38,916 bases of DNA from a virus, in the IMG/VR virus record IMGVR_UViG_3300022939_002818, positions 1 to 38,916 of that record; one strand, 5' to 3'. Below the pieces are notes generated by a model, which was not told where the DNA came from, searched no databases, and saw only the letters and a list, made by a program, of their open reading frames with translations. Shown in pieces: positions 1 through 6,796 of this stretch (positions are counted from its first letter, which is position 1; each line of letters opens with the position of its first letter). A program made the translations under genes and the position numbers.

Positions 1-471
1 ATGGCAAAAAGATTTACTGATAATGACAAGTACGCTTCAAGATTAAGGTTCAAAGTCAACAATCGTAATGATCTTAACGATATTATGAATGATCTTTTAG
101 ACGCATGTAATTCTGATTTCGTTATGCACAATGATGACAAGTTAACATTAATCTTTGATACTGTTCACTACCATCCTAAATGGGGTTGGGATAATGTTGA
201 TGGTTCACAAGCCAAAAAATCTGATCTTGGAGGATACACTCTTAATATGATTGATAAGCTTGCTATGAAAACTGACATTGTAGATATGTGGTACCCTAAA
301 GATGGTCATGTTGGAGTTCACTTTCATAAACATGCTTTAAGTAGAAGATTAAATGGATCAATTAAGCACAAAATTAATACAATGGCTGGTGCTGATGATA
401 GATATATTCCACAAGATGACAGATCATTTGATGATTGGGTAGATGATCAAAGAAAATACATAGTTTTTTAA
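1..471 (+). CDS. Hypothetical protein, possibly 5'-truncated
   Basis: An open frame of 156 residues begins with ATG at the first base of the window, so the true start may lie upstream. I do not recognise the family. The protein is soluble, with many Asp, Asn and Lys residues, a Trp/Gly patch around residues 60-63 and a His-rich stretch (HVGVHFHKH) near residues 104-112 that could bind metal. No signal peptide or membrane segment is visible. It ends just upstream of the sigma70-type promoter at 480-508, so it belongs to the preceding transcription unit. Confidence 0.6.
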   Translation: MAKRFTDNDKYASRLRFKVNNRNDLNDIMNDLLDACNSDFVMHNDDKLTLIFDTVHYHPKWGWDNVDGSQAKKSDLGGYTLNMIDKLAMKTDIVDMWYPKDGHVGVHFHKHALSRRLNGSIKHKINTMAGADDRYIPQDDRSFDDWVDDQRKYIVF

Positions 472-479
472 AAAAAGCC

Positions 480-508
480 TTGACATCTTCTTAGAACTAG
501 TGTATAAT
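480..508 (+). promoter_or_regulatory. Sigma70-type promoter
   Basis: A perfect -35 TTGACA (480-485) and a perfect -10 TATAAT (503-508) are separated by 17 bases. It lies between the gene ending at 471 and the one starting at 538, so it should drive 538-1214. It is one of a set of near-identical host-type promoters in the window. Confidence 0.85.
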
Positions 509-537
509 ATAACTATAAAAATTAAAAAGGAATGATT

Positions 538-813
538 ATGAAAGATATTTTAGTTTGGGGAGTTACTCCTGATGATACTAGAATCCCACAAGTTGATACT
601 TGGCAGGATGATATTCAACATAACATTAATTGTGTACAAAGTGGTCGTGCTGGATGTACTCACATGACTATAGATGATGCTCAAGATTTATTAGTAGCAG
701 TATTAGCCGCTGGTGATATTAGTTTAGGTGATTTAATTAGTACAGGCATGAGACCATTAAATAGACAAAGAACTGGTCATGATGGTACTTGTCACGGAAC
801 AATAAGATTATGA
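538..813 (+). CDS. Hypothetical small early protein
   Basis: This is a 91-residue soluble protein of unknown family, first in the transcript from the promoter at 480-508. An in-frame ATG also occurs at 532, but the AAAGG ribosome-binding site at 526-530 leaves only one base to it and seven bases to the ATG at 538, so 538 is the preferred start. The middle carries a helical segment rich in Ala, Leu and Asp (about residues 43-67). The stop codon overlaps the next start (ATGA), which suggests translational coupling. Position behind a host-type promoter suggests an early host-takeover gene, but that is inference. Confidence 0.65.
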   Translation: MKDILVWGVTPDDTRIPQVDTWQDDIQHNINCVQSGRAGCTHMTIDDAQDLLVAVLAAGDISLGDLISTGMRPLNRQRTGHDGTCHGTIRL

Positions 814-1049
814 GATTTAATTTTAGAGTAGGATGGTTCAGAATTGAAATCCTTCCAAAATTTAAAATTATATTTGATGTACGTCGTACAATTAATAAAA
901 AAGCAAAAAAAGGTACTGATTACACAAAGCGTGGGCAAGTACAAGCTAGAAAAGCGCAAGCACAGCAAAAGAAAATGAATGCTCAATTTAAAAAACAATC
1001 ACGTAAGGCTTTAGGTAATAAACCCATTAAACAAAACAAAATAAAATGA
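810..1049 (+). CDS. Hypothetical basic protein
   Basis: A 79-residue protein starting at the ATG that overlaps the upstream TGA. An in-frame start 21 bases upstream (789) is possible but has no better ribosome-binding site. The N-terminal 30 residues are hydrophobic and aromatic (MRFNFRVGWFRIEILPKF). The remainder is extremely Lys-, Arg- and Gln-rich, as in nucleic-acid-binding or ribosome-associated small phage proteins. I do not recognise the family. It is the second gene of an early operon. Confidence 0.55.
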   Translation: MRFNFRVGWFRIEILPKFKIIFDVRRTINKKAKKGTDYTKRGQVQARKAQAQQKKMNAQFKKQSRKALGNKPIKQNKIK

Positions 1050-1061
1050 AAAGGAGTAAAA

Positions 1062-1214
1062 ATGGTAAAAAATTCTGATATCGTATCAAGTGGAATGTGG
1101 TGTTCTACACCAGATAAGAATGGTAATGTAGAATGCATTTCTTTTGCTAAATACATTAAAATGTCACAAAAAGAAAAAGATCATTTTAATCGCGAAAGAG
1201 GTAAAGACAAATAG
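1062..1214 (+). CDS. Hypothetical 50-residue protein
   Basis: A short frame of 50 codons with a good AAGGAG site at 1051-1055 and seven bases of spacing to the ATG. The product is hydrophilic with two Cys residues (C14, C25) and a charged Lys/Glu/Arg tail. Its family is not recognised. The TAG stop directly abuts the TTGACA box of the next promoter, a layout repeated at two other promoters in this window. Confidence 0.6.
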   Translation: MVKNSDIVSSGMWCSTPDKNGNVECISFAKYIKMSQKEKDHFNRERGKDK

Positions 1215-1243
1215 TTGACAAATACTGTATACTATGTTATAAT
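1215..1243 (+). promoter_or_regulatory. Sigma70-type promoter
   Basis: TTGACA (1215-1220) and TATAAT (1238-1243) with a 17-base spacer. The -35 box begins immediately after the TAG of the upstream gene. It should drive the two genes at 1275-1711. Confidence 0.85.
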
Positions 1244-1274
1244 ATGATTATATAATGCAATAAGGAGTAATATT

Positions 1275-1469
1275 ATGCGAAATTTTGAAAAAATTGTTGA
1301 AAAATTTGTTGTTGAAGATGGAATGACTGATTCAGGTAAAATCATGAATCGTCTTTCTGATGAAGGTTATTTTGATTTCTTTTATTCAGAAGATGATTGG
1401 TGTGAAATAGAACAAGACATTTATCTAATGATAGATGAACTTACTCATCCATTAAATGCAGGAGTATAA
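1275..1469 (+). CDS. Hypothetical small acidic protein
   Basis: A 64-residue acidic protein with a strong AAGGAG ribosome-binding site at 1262-1267. It is probably all-helical and carries no signal peptide or recognisable motif. It is the first gene after the promoter at 1215-1243, and its TAA overlaps the ATG of the following membrane-protein gene by one base (TAATG). Function unknown. Confidence 0.6.
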   Translation: MRNFEKIVEKFVVEDGMTDSGKIMNRLSDEGYFDFFYSEDDWCEIEQDIYLMIDELTHPLNAGV

Positions 1470-1711
1470 TGACCAAGCTTATAATGAATGAGTCATTTGC
1501 AAAATGGACAGCAACAATAATGTTTTTAAGTGCTGGGACTATCCTCTCAGCAAATATAGAATCTTCACGATGGGGATTCTGGATGTTCTTAGTAGGACAT
1601 GTACTACTATCATTATATTTTGCAAGAGAAAAAGATTGGCCAATGTTTGCACAAAACTTTTTCTTTCTTTGGATAGATATTTTCGGAATCTATCGCTGGT
1701 TTATCGCTTAA
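1469..1711 (+). CDS. Small three-helix membrane protein
   Basis: An 80-residue protein with three hydrophobic stretches at about residues 14-30, 36-52 and 60-78. The C-terminal motif, rich in Phe, Trp and Ile (NFFFLWIDIFGIYRW), looks like the repeated transmembrane hairpins of small PnuC- or YgjV-like membrane proteins, but the match is too short to name a function. It is coupled to the upstream gene through a one-base overlap and is the last gene before a 199-base intergenic region. Confidence 0.6.
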   Translation: MTKLIMNESFAKWTATIMFLSAGTILSANIESSRWGFWMFLVGHVLLSLYFAREKDWPMFAQNFFFLWIDIFGIYRWFIA

Positions 1712-1910
1712 ATAATTTAACTATTTAAAAAATAGATAGTTATTATTAAAATAATTAATATTAAAATATTATAATATAGTAATTTAGTATTATAAATAAA
1801 AGTAACAAACATAGTTAGATTATCTAACATGTAAAAAAATCGCTCTAGTAGCGTAATTATTATAACCCGCTCTTTAAGAGCATCATTTAATTCTTAATAG
1901 GAGAATAGAT
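1712..1910 (+). promoter_or_regulatory. Intergenic region with late promoter and structured leader
   Basis: This is the longest non-coding stretch in the window. It holds a T4-type late promoter TATAAATA at 1791-1798, followed by three short hairpins: GTTAGA/TCTAAC at 1814-1828, CGCT/AGCG at 1841-1853 and GCTCT/AGAGC at 1869-1881. All three would lie in the 5' leader of the late transcript for the gene at 1911. The AT-rich first 80 bases show no strong terminator. Confidence 0.65.
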
Positions 1911-2195
1911 ATGAAAAAGCTAGCATTAGCAACAATTATGGCAACAGCCGTTTCAACTGCTTCAGCATTTGATTTTGGCCCTTTTAATAACAACAACTAT
2001 GGTTATGTAGAAGATAACGGTATCTTTTCGTTTAATCCATATTCAATGATGGATCCACGTTGGTATCCAACTGAATTTGTAAATATGATTAACGAAGTTG
2101 ACGATCCAGATTACGTTGTATCTTATCAGCATAATCCATATAAAAATTATGGTTATGCATCACCATACTACAACTTCCCTGTACAAGAGAAGTAA
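1911..2195 (+). CDS. Secreted Tyr/Asn/Phe-rich protein
   Basis: A 94-residue protein with a clear Sec signal peptide (positively charged start, Ala-rich core, probable cleavage after A19 in STASA). The mature part is rich in Asn, Tyr, Phe and Pro (FGPFNNNNYGY, YKNYGYASPYYNF), a composition seen in self-associating or extracellular matrix-like proteins and in sulfur-globule-type proteins. No defined domain is visible. It follows the late promoter at 1791 and a good GGAG site, and is two genes upstream of a TusE/DsrC-like gene. The sulfur-globule comparison rests on composition only. Confidence 0.6.
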   Translation: MKKLALATIMATAVSTASAFDFGPFNNNNYGYVEDNGIFSFNPYSMMDPRWYPTEFVNMINEVDDPDYVVSYQHNPYKNYGYASPYYNFPVQEK

Positions 2196-2209
2196 TATAG
2201 GAGAAATCT

Positions 2210-2500
2210 ATGATAGGTTCAAGCTGTAACGAAAAGAATTGTCCAGGTTGGGCAGCGGCATTGCTAATGGGGGTAATTGCATATGTCGTTGTAGCTGTAA
2301 TGTTTATCAAAGATGTATATGCTGGTCCTGTTGTGGTATCTTTCGAAAGAGAGTTACCCAACGAGACCTTCTACTTTAAAAGAACATTCGAGGACAAAGA
2401 CTCATTTGAGATGTGGTTGATGACAAGATTAGAAGATAAAGGTTGTGATCCATATCTTAAAAATATGTTAATAGAATTTAAACCAACTGAAGAAGTATAA
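2210..2500 (+). CDS. Single-pass membrane protein, unknown function
   Basis: A 96-residue protein with one transmembrane helix at about residues 14-34 (AAALLMGVIAYVVVAVMFI), a short Cys-containing N-terminus (C6, C11) and a charged C-terminal domain of about 55 residues. The start has a GGAG ribosome-binding site (2201-2204). The stop TAA lies inside a late-promoter motif that drives the next gene. It sits in the late operon with the secreted protein at 1911 and the TusE-like gene at 2533. Confidence 0.6.
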   Translation: MIGSSCNEKNCPGWAAALLMGVIAYVVVAVMFIKDVYAGPVVVSFERELPNETFYFKRTFEDKDSFEMWLMTRLEDKGCDPYLKNMLIEFKPTEEV

Positions 2501-2503
2501 ATA
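2496..2503 (+). promoter_or_regulatory. T4-type late promoter
   Basis: TATAAATA at 2496-2503 overlaps the TAA stop (2498-2500) of the upstream gene and lies 30 bases before the TusE/DsrC-like start. The octamer is the consensus of T4 late promoters, recognised by gp55 with gp33. Confidence 0.6.
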
Positions 2504-2532
2504 TTTTTTAATTAAATACCTAGGAGTATATT

Positions 2533-2826
2533 ATGAGTTTACCAGAAAGAGATGGTGACGGTTATTTGTTAGATATGTCAGAATGGTCTGTCGATGTTAT
2601 GAATGCAATGGCAGAAGAAGATGGATATGAACTAACTGATGAAAAAATTGAGCATATTATGAAAGCAAGAGAAATCTATGAGGATACATCAGCTGTTCCT
2701 GCTATTCGTAATTTTGCAAAGGCAATTGGTATGGATAAAAAAGAAGTATTCAAAATGTGGATGACAGGTCCCATGAAACCAATTACTAAATATGGTGGTT
2801 TGCCTAAACCCACAGGTTGTGTTTAA
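2533..2826 (+). CDS. tusE-like: TusE/DsrC family sulfur-relay protein
   Basis: The 97-residue sequence matches the TusE/DsrC family along its length: an N-terminal DGYLLDMSEW segment, a helical middle with LTDEKIEHIMKAREIYE, and the diagnostic C-terminal GLPKPTGC-V with the conserved penultimate cysteine (C96). The second cysteine that marks true DsrC, about ten residues earlier, is absent (Lys there), which favours TusE-type function. TusE accepts sulfur from TusD for 2-thiolation of the tRNA wobble uridine. DsrC-type genes have been reported in marine phages. A late promoter (2496-2503) and GGAG site precede it, so it is probably expressed late. Confidence 0.85.
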   Translation: MSLPERDGDGYLLDMSEWSVDVMNAMAEEDGYELTDEKIEHIMKAREIYEDTSAVPAIRNFAKAIGMDKKEVFKMWMTGPMKPITKYGGLPKPTGCV

Positions 2827-2837
2827 AGGAGTATAAT

Positions 2838-3029
2838 ATGGCAAGTTTAAAAAACTGGTGGAAACTTCAAGCAGAAAAATTTAAAAAAACTGATTGGAAA
2901 GGAAAGTATGAAGCTGAAAAAGAAAGAGCTGATACTTGGCAATTTAGATATAATGGTTTAGCCAGAAAAATCAGGGCGCTTGGAGATGAAGTTTATAATG
3001 ACGACCATATAGATCCTCACATTAGATAA
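2838..3029 (+). CDS. Hypothetical small charged protein
   Basis: A 63-residue protein with an AAGGAG site at 2826-2831 and seven bases of spacing to ATG 2838. An upstream in-frame start overlapping the TusE-like stop is less likely because it lacks a ribosome-binding site. The product is strongly charged and helical (Lys/Glu/Trp-rich, KWKGKYEAEKERADTWQ-type), perhaps a short coiled coil. It is the last gene before the bidirectional terminator. Function unknown. Confidence 0.6.
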   Translation: MASLKNWWKLQAEKFKKTDWKGKYEAEKERADTWQFRYNGLARKIRALGDEVYNDDHIDPHIR

Positions 3030-3030
3030 A

Positions 3031-3060
3031 AAAAGGGAGCAATTAAGCTCCCTCTTTTTT
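3031..3060. terminator. Bidirectional intrinsic terminator
   Basis: A seven-base-pair stem AGGGAGC/GCTCCCT (3034-3040 and 3047-3053) with an AATTAA loop is flanked by A-runs on the left and T-runs on the right, so it can stop transcription from both sides. It sits between convergent genes ending at 3029 (+) and 3077 (-). Confidence 0.85.
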
Positions 3061-3076
3061 TATTAAGACCTTAGTC

Positions 3077-3295
3077 TTATTTAGCAAAGATCTTATACAA
3101 TACAGCTGCTGCTACTAAACCAACTAGTCCTTGTGAACCAAGTTGTGCAACAATACCAGTGATTGTTCCGATTACGTCGCCACCGATGAATGGAACAGTA
3201 CCACCAAAGATAACCTGTAAAACGATTGCTAGTGCGATTAAAGCAACACCTGCTGATGTAGCCTCATTAATCCAACCTACTACTTGTTTTAACAT
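3077..3295 (-). CDS. Small two-helix membrane protein, holin-like
   Basis: A 72-residue protein with two hydrophobic helices at about residues 14-32 and 54-70 joined by a Gly-rich turn, and a short basic C-terminus. Size and topology fit class II holins, which form inner-membrane lesions, but no sequence family is recognised. It is the last gene of a minus-strand operon with another membrane protein and a class 3 lipase, and an AAGGAG site precedes its ATG. The holin role is inference from topology and neighbours. Confidence 0.6.
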   Translation of the reverse strand: MLKQVVGWINEATSAGVALIALAIVLQVIFGGTVPFIGGDVIGTITGIVAQLGSQGLVGLVAAAVLYKIFAK

Positions 3296-3296
3296 A

Positions 3297-3611
3297 TTAT
3301 TTCTCCTTCTTTTGTCTTATTATTTTAGTACCCGCTTTACCTTCAACATTTTTAAGACGTAACTCAATCTCATCAATTTTTTTAGTAATCTTCGGATACT
3401 TTTTACGCCAGGCATCTTCTGGTTCTTGTAACCAAGTCCAACCCCAGCGAATGGCAAGATAATCTAAAAAACTATCAAACTTGCCGTTTAACCATATTCC
3501 TGCATGCGTTTCTTTAAACCATGCTAAGAATGCCGCACCTAGTAAAGCGCCAGCAATTGCAGTATAAATCCACAATGTGTCGCCTAACATGCGATCAATC
3601 ATATCACTCAT
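3297..3611 (-). CDS. Membrane-anchored protein with coiled-coil tail
   Basis: A 104-residue protein with one transmembrane helix near the N-terminus (about residues 12-31, TLWIYTAIAGALLGAAFLAW) and a charged, Lys/Glu-rich C-terminal helix of about 40 residues. Its start codon overlaps the lipase stop by four bases (ATGA), so it is coupled to the lipase. Topology resembles phage spanin- or holin-like accessory proteins. Function is not established. Confidence 0.55.
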   Translation of the reverse strand: MSDMIDRMLGDTLWIYTAIAGALLGAAFLAWFKETHAGIWLNGKFDSFLDYLAIRWGWTWLQEPEDAWRKKYPKITKKIDEIELRLKNVEGKAGTKIIRQKKEK

Positions 3612-4339
3612 TGATTCGCTTCGGTGTATTGTACATAATATTTCATACTATGATCATATGCACCATCAAAAGGACAACCTTTTTTAAGAGCTGCCCAACG
3701 ACCTCTCCATTGATCCTTGATTCTTTGCCAAGGTGTAAGAGATCTAATATTACCGTAATAATTAATGTATCTTGCTTTGCTGTGATGTTTATATCCCATT
3801 AAAGCAAAAGGTACTTTAGTAACCATATCATTATTATTTACGTGTCGATAGTGAGGAATTTGAGCAAATGATTTAACAAATGATCTTGTTCCTACTCTCG
3901 GCGACCCATATGTATATAAAGCATTAACTTTATCACCGAGTCGACTTGTTGCGATTGTAGCCATTGCACCACCAAGTGAATGTCCACAAACGAATAAATT
4001 TTTACCATCAAGTTTCATTTTATTTAATGAAGCTGTAATAGTATCCCATACTTTATTAACTTCTTCCTGAAATCCATTATGAACTAATCCATGTCCGTTA
4101 TTTGCTTTATCAGGAAAAGCATTTAAATCTGCTGTAATATCAGAAAATTCTGTAGGTTCTGTCCCTCTAAAACATAAAACAACTTCATCTTTATTTGATA
4201 CAATATGACACTGAGCACCATCAATATCAATAAATTTGTGTGTTGTATACCCTAGTTTTTTATATTCGGGCTTGGCCGGTTTGCCATCTAAATAAGCAGT
4301 TTGTGCTGCTTTTGCCATTTTTGAACAGTTTTCAATCAT
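3608..4339 (-). CDS. Class 3 lipase-like alpha/beta hydrolase
   Basis: A 243-residue protein with the class 3 (fungal-type) lipase signature CGHSLGGAMATI; S121 is the nucleophile, with D171 in HVNNNDMVTKVP and H230 in DHSMKY as likely partners of the triad. The CFRGTE segment (about residues 56-61) supplies the oxyanion region typical of the family. No signal peptide is seen, so release would need a holin-like partner. It is the first gene of the minus-strand operon with two small membrane proteins and is probably driven by the late promoter at 4369-4376. A role in membrane disruption at lysis is plausible; lipid scavenging is an alternative. Confidence 0.8.
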   Translation of the reverse strand: MIENCSKMAKAAQTAYLDGKPAKPEYKKLGYTTHKFIDIDGAQCHIVSNKDEVVLCFRGTEPTEFSDITADLNAFPDKANNGHGLVHNGFQEEVNKVWDTITASLNKMKLDGKNLFVCGHSLGGAMATIATSRLGDKVNALYTYGSPRVGTRSFVKSFAQIPHYRHVNNNDMVTKVPFALMGYKHHSKARYINYYGNIRSLTPWQRIKDQWRGRWAALKKGCPFDGAYDHSMKYYVQYTEANQ

Positions 4340-4368
4340 ATTTTATACCTCTTTCATACTATCTGTTT

Positions 4369-4376
4369 TATTTATA
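4369..4376 (-). promoter_or_regulatory. T4-type late promoter (minus strand)
   Basis: TATTTATA on the plus strand reads TATAAATA on the minus strand, 30 bases upstream of the lipase start. With the plus-strand late promoter at 4398-4405 it forms a divergent pair. Confidence 0.6.
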
Positions 4377-4397
4377 ATAATTTGATTACTTATTATA

Positions 4398-4405
4398 TAT
4401 AAATA
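4398..4405 (+). promoter_or_regulatory. T4-type late promoter
   Basis: TATAAATA lies 55 bases upstream of the start at 4460. It should drive the block of exported proteins beginning there. Confidence 0.6.
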
Positions 4406-4459
4406 ATCAATAGAGTAAGCTAAGCTTATTTTCAAAAACCAATTTAAAGGAATATTATA

Positions 4460-5011
4460 ATGAATAAATTTTATGCATTATTGATTGGTTTTGCTATGTC
4501 TTTATTTATTAACACAGTGAATGCAGAACCGATCGAAACAATTTCGACCACAGATAGCACTGTGACGACTAATGGCTCGATGAATACAACCATCAAGCAA
4601 CCACCGCCATCTGCGATCTCACCGCAATTTAGTGCAGGTAATAATAGTGACCTATGTACTATTGGTGTAGCAGGTGCAGTTCAAACTCAAATTCTTGGTA
4701 TCTCAGCAGGTACAACATTTACCGAAGAAAATTGTATTAGACTTAAAAATGCTAAAACTATGTATGATATGGGTATGAAAGTCGCTGCTGTATCTATTAT
4801 GTGTCAAGACCAGAAAGTCTTTGATGCTATGATGCACGCCGGAACTCCTTGTCCGTATAATGGATTGATTGGTAACGAAGCTAGATTAGCTTGGGAAACA
4901 CATGTAGAAACAACTCAACAAGAGTTAGATATTTCAGACGGGAAATTAAATGCTAAAGAAACTGCTACTTACGGCCTTGGTGGCCTTGCTGCCTTATTAT
5001 TCTTATTCTGA
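4460..5011 (+). CDS. Exported protein with C-terminal membrane anchor
   Basis: A 183-residue protein with a Sec signal peptide (probable cleavage after A22, VNA|EP), a Thr/Ser-rich linker, a central domain with four cysteines (C66, C92, C115, C131) that could form disulfides in the periplasm, and a C-terminal hydrophobic segment (GLGGLAALLFLF). AAAGGA precedes the start. The final 62 bases overlap the next gene in another frame. I do not recognise the family; position in a late block suggests a periplasmic or envelope role during late infection. Confidence 0.65.
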   Translation: MNKFYALLIGFAMSLFINTVNAEPIETISTTDSTVTTNGSMNTTIKQPPPSAISPQFSAGNNSDLCTIGVAGAVQTQILGISAGTTFTEENCIRLKNAKTMYDMGMKVAAVSIMCQDQKVFDAMMHAGTPCPYNGLIGNEARLAWETHVETTQQELDISDGKLNAKETATYGLGGLAALLFLF

Positions 5012-5834
5012 ATCTATAAAGCCTTATTACGGATTCACGGGGAATGCTGTGAATTATGGCAATCCTTGGAGTATGGATAGTGTATTGCCTGATCCGAGTG
5101 GAACAAGTATTAATAATGTATTTTATACTTACACTCCAATAAAAGAAACCAATTCCAATTTTGAAGTAGACATTGGTAACTGGAATGCTGATAAGTCTGG
5201 TTATGTTTGGAAAGAAACAGATAATTGGGATGGAGCTCCAGGCGGAATTGCGATTATTAAGAATGTTCCACTACCTTATGTACATCGTTCTCAGTTTGGA
5301 GATGGATTTTTAAATACAACTGGTGATGGTACGGTTGAAGATGCAACAGTGATTTACACATATAAAGTAGATCCTTGTTATAATCCACAAGCAAATGTTA
5401 ATTGTCCAGGATTTATTCCACCCAAACCTCCAGAAATTGATGTATCTTCTTTATATGAGCAGTTTGAAGTAGAGGAAGAAGAAACAGATAACAAAGAAGA
5501 AAATTATGACGAAGAAGAAGAAAAGTCTGAAGAAGAATTAGCAGAAGCAGAAGAAAAAGAAGAGAAAGATAGAAAAGAAAGATTAGAAAAAGCATTAGCA
5601 GAAGCAGATAATTCCGCTTTATTTGCAGAGTCAATAGCTCAAGGATTAATGCTACAACAAATGAATAATCAGGTTAATATGACTAGTTATATCAATAGTA
5701 CTATTCCTGGTGGTTCATATAAAGAAACTGTAAAATTAGATGGAGGGCAACTTCCAGATAATAAGAGTGGAAGACGTTTGAATTGGTCCACTCAAAAATT
5801 GCACGAAGAAATGATCAACGCGCAATATAGATGA
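4950..5834 (+). CDS. Exported acidic protein with Glu-rich coiled region
   Basis: A 294-residue protein with its own signal peptide (MLKKLLLTALVALLPYYSYS, cleavage about residue 20) encoded inside the end of the upstream gene. The N-terminal half is aromatic and Gly/Asn-rich with a Cys pair (C138, C146). Residues about 170-225 form a highly acidic Glu/Lys stretch likely to be a long helix or coiled coil. The start at 4950 is chosen because it alone gives a complete signal peptide. Function unknown; it belongs to a run of exported proteins. Confidence 0.65.
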   Translation: MLKKLLLTALVALLPYYSYSESIKPYYGFTGNAVNYGNPWSMDSVLPDPSGTSINNVFYTYTPIKETNSNFEVDIGNWNADKSGYVWKETDNWDGAPGGIAIIKNVPLPYVHRSQFGDGFLNTTGDGTVEDATVIYTYKVDPCYNPQANVNCPGFIPPKPPEIDVSSLYEQFEVEEEETDNKEENYDEEEEKSEEELAEAEEKEEKDRKERLEKALAEADNSALFAESIAQGLMLQQMNNQVNMTSYINSTIPGGSYKETVKLDGGQLPDNKSGRRLNWSTQKLHEEMINAQYR

Positions 5835-5877
5835 TGAATATATGATAAGAAAAAAATAACTAGTTAGGAGAGAACAT

Positions 5878-6378
5878 ATGTTCATTAAAACATTAATCAC
5901 AATTGCTACATTAGGTATGATTACTAGTGCGGCGGCTGATACTCCAATTAATGGTAGTGTACAGTCAAGATGCATTATTTCTACCGACACAGCTGGTGTG
6001 TATGGTAACCCTAATGCTTATACGTTAACAACAGCAGTAGCTGATGGTGGTGTTCTAGCGGTAACACGCGTAGACGTTACATTAGCTGATGCGTATTATG
6101 TAGAATTTACTGCACCAAGTGCTTTTTCATCTGCACCAAATTTACCAGACGTGGTAACATGGTCAGGCGATACTGAAGTATCTGCAGTATCAGACGCTAC
6201 AAATATGGCAGATTATGAAACAAATAAAATTGAATTTGATATGACGGATAAGTATGATTTAACTGCAACAGGAAGTACTTGGTTTAAGACTTCATCTACA
6301 GCAGTTATGGGAGGCTCAAAAGCTTTTCCAGGTGGAAGTTACACAGCACTTGTTGAAGCAAGTTGCGTAGCACAATAA
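5878..6378 (+). CDS. Secreted beta-rich protein, pilin-like
   Basis: A 166-residue protein with a signal peptide cleaved after about residue 20 (AAA|DT). The mature protein is small-residue-rich, with alternating Val/Thr/Ala patterns of a beta sandwich and two cysteines (C32 and C163) placed near the two ends, as in pilin or spore-coat-U-like subunits. A strong AGGAGAG site precedes it. The next gene resembles a fimbrial chaperone fragment, which supports but does not prove a pilin-like reading. Confidence 0.55.
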   Translation: MFIKTLITIATLGMITSAAADTPINGSVQSRCIISTDTAGVYGNPNAYTLTTAVADGGVLAVTRVDVTLADAYYVEFTAPSAFSSAPNLPDVVTWSGDTEVSAVSDATNMADYETNKIEFDMTDKYDLTATGSTWFKTSSTAVMGGSKAFPGGSYTALVEASCVAQ

Positions 6379-6395
6379 TGAGGAAAAATTAGATT

Positions 6396-6782
6396 ATGAA
6401 ATATTTTATTATGATGTTGGCGTTATTACCTTTAACATTGAGCGCTCATGAAATGACGCCAACATACCCAAAATTAGAACCATCTCATGTTGAAGGAGTA
6501 CTAAAAACTACAATGGAGATGTTAAATAAAAGAAAAGATGTAGAGTATTATGAGGTTGGAGTATTTGATAAAGATTGGAAAAATGTTCCGTTTGTAACTT
6601 CTTATTCTATAAGTAAACAAAATATTATAGAATTAAAATATCTTAGTAGAGTTAGATTAGATATTTACATAAGAGAAAAAGATAAAGATAGAGCATTATA
6701 TATTTGTTCTAAATCTAAAATAAAAAAAGAAGATGAAATCAGAACCGCTATCTTATCTAGGATATGTTCTAAAATAAAATGA
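6396..6782 (+). CDS. Exported protein, possible pilus-chaperone-like
   Basis: A 128-residue protein with a signal peptide (cleavage about residue 17, LSA|HE). The mature sequence has a YYEVGVFDKDWKNVPFVTS-type strand pattern followed by two cysteines (C113 region and C124), reminiscent of one immunoglobulin-like domain of periplasmic fimbrial chaperones. The full two-domain chaperone length is not reached. It lies between the pilin-like gene and another exported protein, with four-base ATGA coupling-type spacing downstream. Confidence 0.5.
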   Translation: MKYFIMMLALLPLTLSAHEMTPTYPKLEPSHVEGVLKTTMEMLNKRKDVEYYEVGVFDKDWKNVPFVTSYSISKQNIIELKYLSRVRLDIYIREKDKDRALYICSKSKIKKEDEIRTAILSRICSKIK

Positions 6783-6796
6783 GAAGGAACATTGAA

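Noticed and set aside
1712-1790. Possible terminator after the three-helix membrane protein.
   Set aside because: The AT-rich inverted stretches have no GC-containing stem or following T-run that would make a credible intrinsic terminator.
2533-2826. Reading the TusE-like protein as a true DsrC of dissimilatory sulfur metabolism.
   Set aside because: The second conserved Cys about ten residues before the penultimate Cys is absent.
5413-5634. A Leu/Phe-rich minus-strand frame of 73 codons.
   Set aside because: It is the antisense of the Glu/Lys-rich coiled region (GAA/AAA codons read as TTC/TTT and TTA), with no ribosome-binding site.
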